From an uncultured Lysobacteraceae bacterium (GTDB taxonomy: Bacteria > Pseudomonadota > Gammaproteobacteria > Xanthomonadales > Rhodanobacteraceae): a DNA stretch of 7,860 nucleotides. The notes under the pieces were generated by a model that saw nothing but the letters and a program-made list of their open reading frames with translations, ran no database searches and was not told where the DNA came from. Within the stretch, counting starts at the first letter, position 1. Each line of letters opens with the position of its first letter. Where the stretch lies: contig CAMLLF010000157.1 of the NCBI GenBank assembly GCA_946480705.1, positions 1 through 7,860 of the forward strand, read 5' to 3'. This document shows positions 5,668-7,860 of the stretch, piece after piece. The position numbers were made by a program, and so were the translations under genes.

Positions 5668-7011
5668 ATGTCCGCAGTCATACAGGGAGCGCGATCGGGC
5701 GAGGCGGCCTTGCCGCTGATGGCCGGATCGGAACGGCGCATCGTCGCCTGGCGGCAGGGACGCCCGGTGCGCCAATCGGAATTTCTGGGTCACGTCGCGG
5801 CAGTCGCCGCGCGATTGCCGTGCGTGAACGCCGCGGTCAATCTCTGCGAGGACCGCTATCACTTTCTCGTTGCGTTCGCGGCCGTCGCCGTCGCCGGCCA
5901 GACCAATCTGCTGCCGCCGTCGCGCGCGCGTCAGGCCGTGGACGAGGTCATGGCGGCGCATCCGGGCTGCTACGCGATCAGCGACTGCGTGCTCGACGCC
6001 GCGCCGCCGCAACTCTGGCAACTGCCCGCGCTCGATGAACTCGCTGCCGGCGACGTCGCCTCCGTTCCGCTGATTCCGGGCGACCAGGTCGTCGCGATCG
6101 GCTATACCTCGGGCTCGACCGGTTCGCCCAAACCCAATCCCAAGACGTGGCGCAGCTTTCGCGCGAGCACCGCGCTGAACGCGACGCTGCTCGTCGGCGA
6201 CACGGCGCCGAGTCTCGTTGCGACGGTGCCGCCGCAGCACATGTACGGCATGGAAATGTCGGTGCTGCTGCCGCTGCTCGCGGATGTCGGCGTCGATGCG
6301 GCCAAGCCGCTGATGCCCGCCGACATCGCCGCCGCACTCGCCGCGCTGCCGGCGCCGCGCCTGCTCGTGACGACGCCGGTGCATCTGCGCGCGCTCGTGC
6401 AGTCGGCAATCGCGCTGCCCGAAATCGGCGGCATCGTCTGCGCAACCGCGCCGCTGTGCCGCGAACTCGCCGCGGCGGCCGAAGCCTGCTTCCGCACGCG
6501 CGTGATCGAGGTGTTCGGATCGACCGAGACCTGCGTGATCGCGCACCGGCGCACCGCCGAGCAGGAAGACTGGCAGCACTACCCCGCGGTCGGCCTGCGT
6601 CCGCAGCCCGACGGCACGCTCGTCACGGCCGACTGGTTCGACGCGCCGGTCACGCTGCAGGATCTCGTCGAACTGCTGCCGGGACACCGCTTCCGCCTGC
6701 GCGGGCGCAATTCCGATCTGCTGGAAATCGCCGGCAAGCGCGCCTCGCTCGCCGACCTCAATCGGCGGCTGCTCGCGATCGAGGGCGTCGTCGACGGCGT
6801 GATCTTCCAGCGCGACTGCGATCGCGGCGGCGTCCAGCGGCTCGCCGCGCTCGTCGTCGCGCCGGATCTCTGCGAAGGCGAAATCCTCGACGCGCTGCGC
6901 ACGGCGACCGACCCGGCCTTCCTGCCGCGCCCTCTGCGCAAGGTCGACCGGCTGCCGCGCAACGAGACCGGCAAGCTGCCGCGCGCCGCGCTGCTCGCGG
7001 CGCTCGAATGA
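5668..7011 (+). CDS. Short ANL-superfamily adenylating enzyme (acyl/aryl-AMP ligase-like)
   Basis: This 447-residue protein of the AMP-binding superfamily is shorter than typical acyl-CoA synthetases (500-550). These enzymes adenylate a carboxylic acid and pass it to CoA or to a carrier protein. The ATP loop is YTSGSTGSPKP (146-156). TVPPQHMYGME (186-196) corresponds to core motif A4 and GSTET (284-288) to A5. Asp332 in LQDLVEL probably replaces the ribose-binding Asp of the usual TGD motif. GRNSDLLEIAGKR (346-358) is the hinge motif, and Lys436 in NETGKLPR is the C-terminal catalytic lysine. All steps therefore look possible. From memory, the A4 region and the IAGKR hinge resemble the AMP-ligases of aryl polyene and xanthomonadin clusters, which activate hydroxybenzoate-type starters; the substrate here is not proven. 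The ATG follows tsaC by 12 bases, with GAGG at 5654-5657 as ribosome binding site overlapping the tsaC stop. Codon use matches the neighbours. Confidence 0.85.
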   Translation: MSAVIQGARSGEAALPLMAGSERRIVAWRQGRPVRQSEFLGHVAAVAARLPCVNAAVNLCEDRYHFLVAFAAVAVAGQTNLLPPSRARQAVDEVMAAHPGCYAISDCVLDAAPPQLWQLPALDELAAGDVASVPLIPGDQVVAIGYTSGSTGSPKPNPKTWRSFRASTALNATLLVGDTAPSLVATVPPQHMYGMEMSVLLPLLADVGVDAAKPLMPADIAAALAALPAPRLLVTTPVHLRALVQSAIALPEIGGIVCATAPLCRELAAAAEACFRTRVIEVFGSTETCVIAHRRTAEQEDWQHYPAVGLRPQPDGTLVTADWFDAPVTLQDLVELLPGHRFRLRGRNSDLLEIAGKRASLADLNRRLLAIEGVVDGVIFQRDCDRGGVQRLAALVVAPDLCEGEILDALRTATDPAFLPRPLRKVDRLPRNETGKLPRAALLAALE

Positions 7012-7017
7012 CGCCGC

Positions 7018-7044
7018 GGCGGCGCGCGGTGCGCGCCGCCTTTT
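7018..7044 (+). terminator. Intrinsic terminator after the ligase gene
   Basis: GGCGGCGCGC (7018-7027) pairs perfectly with GCGCGCCGCC (7031-7040) around a GGT loop, followed by TTTT (7041-7044). The hairpin starts six bases after the ligase stop and ends just before the stop of the convergent ABC gene at 7048. The T tract is short and exists only for the plus strand; on the minus strand the same stem has no T run, so it may work less well there. Confidence 0.75.
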
Positions 7045-7047
7045 CCA

Positions 7048-7860
7048 CTACGCCGCCTTCTGGATTTCCGCGCCCGCGGCGCCGTCCTCGACCGCGTCGG
7101 GCGCGAACTTGCCCTGTTCGGCCAGTTCCGCGAACATGCCGCCGCGCGCGACGAGTTCGTCGAAACGCCCGCTCTCGACCAACCGCCCGCGGTCGATGAC
7201 GAGGATCAGGTCGGCATTGCGCACGGTCGACAGCCGATGCGCGATCACGAACGTCGTGCGGCCCTGCGACAGCTCCTTCAACGCCTTCTGGATGCGCGCC
7301 TCCGTGCCGTTGTCGAGCGCGCTCGTCGCTTCGTCGAGGATCAGGATCGGCGCGTCCTTGAGCACCGCGCGCGCGATCGCGAGCCGCTGGCGCTCGCCGC
7401 CGGACAGCGAGCGGCCGCGCTCGGCGACGAGCGTGTCGTAGGCATCGGGCTTGGCGCTGATGAAGCCGTGCGCCTCGGCCGCGCGCGCGGCGGCTTCGAC
7501 CTGTTCCGGCGTCGCCTGCGGATCCGCGATGCGCAAGTTGTCGCCGATCGAACGATAGAACAGCCCCGGCTCCTGAAACACGACGCCGATGTTCCGGCGC
7601 AGCGAATCGACCCCGATCGTGCGCAGATCGCGGCCGTCGATGCGGATGCGGCCCGACTGCGGATCGTAGGCGCGATACAGCAGGCTCAGCGCCGTCGTCT
7701 TGCCCGCACCGGTCGGTCCGACGAGCGCGATCGTGCTGCCGGCCGGTGCGCGGAAGCTGAGGCCACGCACGGCCGGCACCGTGTCGCCGTCACCGGCGGC
7801 ATAGCTGAAGCTGACGTCGTCGAACTCGACCTCGCCGCGCGCGCGGCCGAGATCGACCGC
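7048..7860 (-). CDS. ABC exporter, C-terminal ATPase domain (5' partial)
   Basis: The gene runs leftward from beyond 7860 to the TAG at 7050-7048, and about 270 residues are visible. The frame is open from the window edge, so the GTG at 7779 is internal, not a start. The visible part is a complete nucleotide-binding domain: [12 protein letters not shown] near the edge, Walker [11 protein letters not shown]-loop VVFQEPGLF, signature LSGGERQR, Walker [13 protein letters not shown] and H-loop [17 protein letters not shown], the [11 protein letters not shown] segment and the exporter-type D-loop suggest that the unseen N-terminal half is a six-helix membrane domain, as in MsbA-like half exporters. 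The [10 protein letters not shown] and AHGFI stretches recall NdvA/ChvA-type glucan exporters, but this is only an impression. After the ATPase comes a short tail ([19 protein letters not shown]) with no motif. It converges on the ligase gene. Confidence 0.9.
   Translation of the reverse strand, partial: AVDLGRARGEVEFDDVSFSYAAGDGDTVPAVRGLSFRAPAGSTIALVGPTGAGKTTALSLLYRAYDPQSGRIRIDGRDLRTIGVDSLRRNIGVVFQEPGLFYRSIGDNLRIADPQATPEQVEAAARAAEAHGFISAKPDAYDTLVAERGRSLSGGERQRLAIARAVLKDAPILILDEATSALDNGTEARIQKALKELSQGRTTFVIAHRLSTVRNADLILVIDRGRLVESGRFDELVARGGMFAELAEQGKFAPDAVEDGAAGAEIQKAA

Noticed and set aside
5566..6687. Minus-strand open frame (373 codons) across the ligase gene
   Set aside because: It is antisense to a complete ANL enzyme and has a biased Arg/Gly/Asp/His composition without any domain.
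7048..7779. GTG at 7779 as the start of a stand-alone ABC ATPase
   Set aside because: The frame continues to the window edge with [12 protein letters not shown], the conserved beginning of an exporter ATPase domain, so the true start lies outside the window.

Overview
This window is a high-GC stretch (roughly 70% G+C by eye, not counted). It carries ordinary gammaproteobacterial housekeeping genes, and the order LysM protein, dprA, topA, tsaC is what I recall from the Xanthomonadales (Xanthomonas, Lysobacter, Rhodanobacteraceae and relatives). The taxonomic call is inference from gene order, protein flavour and base composition. No rRNA, tRNA, CRISPR array or insertion sequence is visible, and no stretch longer than about 180 bases lacks a gene.

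Layout. At 1-1089 (+) lies the 3' part of a LysM-domain cell-envelope protein. It is followed by a 30-bp nested palindrome and a textbook Rho-independent terminator. At 1202-2353 (+) is an intact dprA (DNA-processing protein of natural transformation and recombination), apparently with little or no 5' leader. A 176-bp gap with a promoter-like dyad precedes topA (DNA topoisomerase I, 2530-5084, +). As sequenced, topA is broken by a single frameshift near 3700-3702 and reads as two ORFs. tsaC (5095-5655, +), for threonylcarbamoyl-AMP synthesis in tRNA t6A formation, follows after 10 bases. A short ANL-superfamily adenylating enzyme (5668-7011, +) follows after 12 bases; it resembles the AMP-ligases of aryl polyene/xanthomonadin clusters. 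A strong GC hairpin with a T tract closes this strand. A convergent ABC exporter subunit (7048 to beyond 7860, -) supplies only its ATPase end.

How the genes fit together. topA, tsaC and the ligase look like one transcription unit because of their tight spacing. dprA is set apart from the LysM gene by the terminator. The gene smg (DUF494), which I remember sitting between dprA and topA in Xanthomonas-type genomes, is absent here. I see no clearly new system. The points most worth a second look are the topA frameshift, the missing smg, the ligase away from any visible polyketide genes, and the dyad elements at 1101-1130 and 2385-2410.
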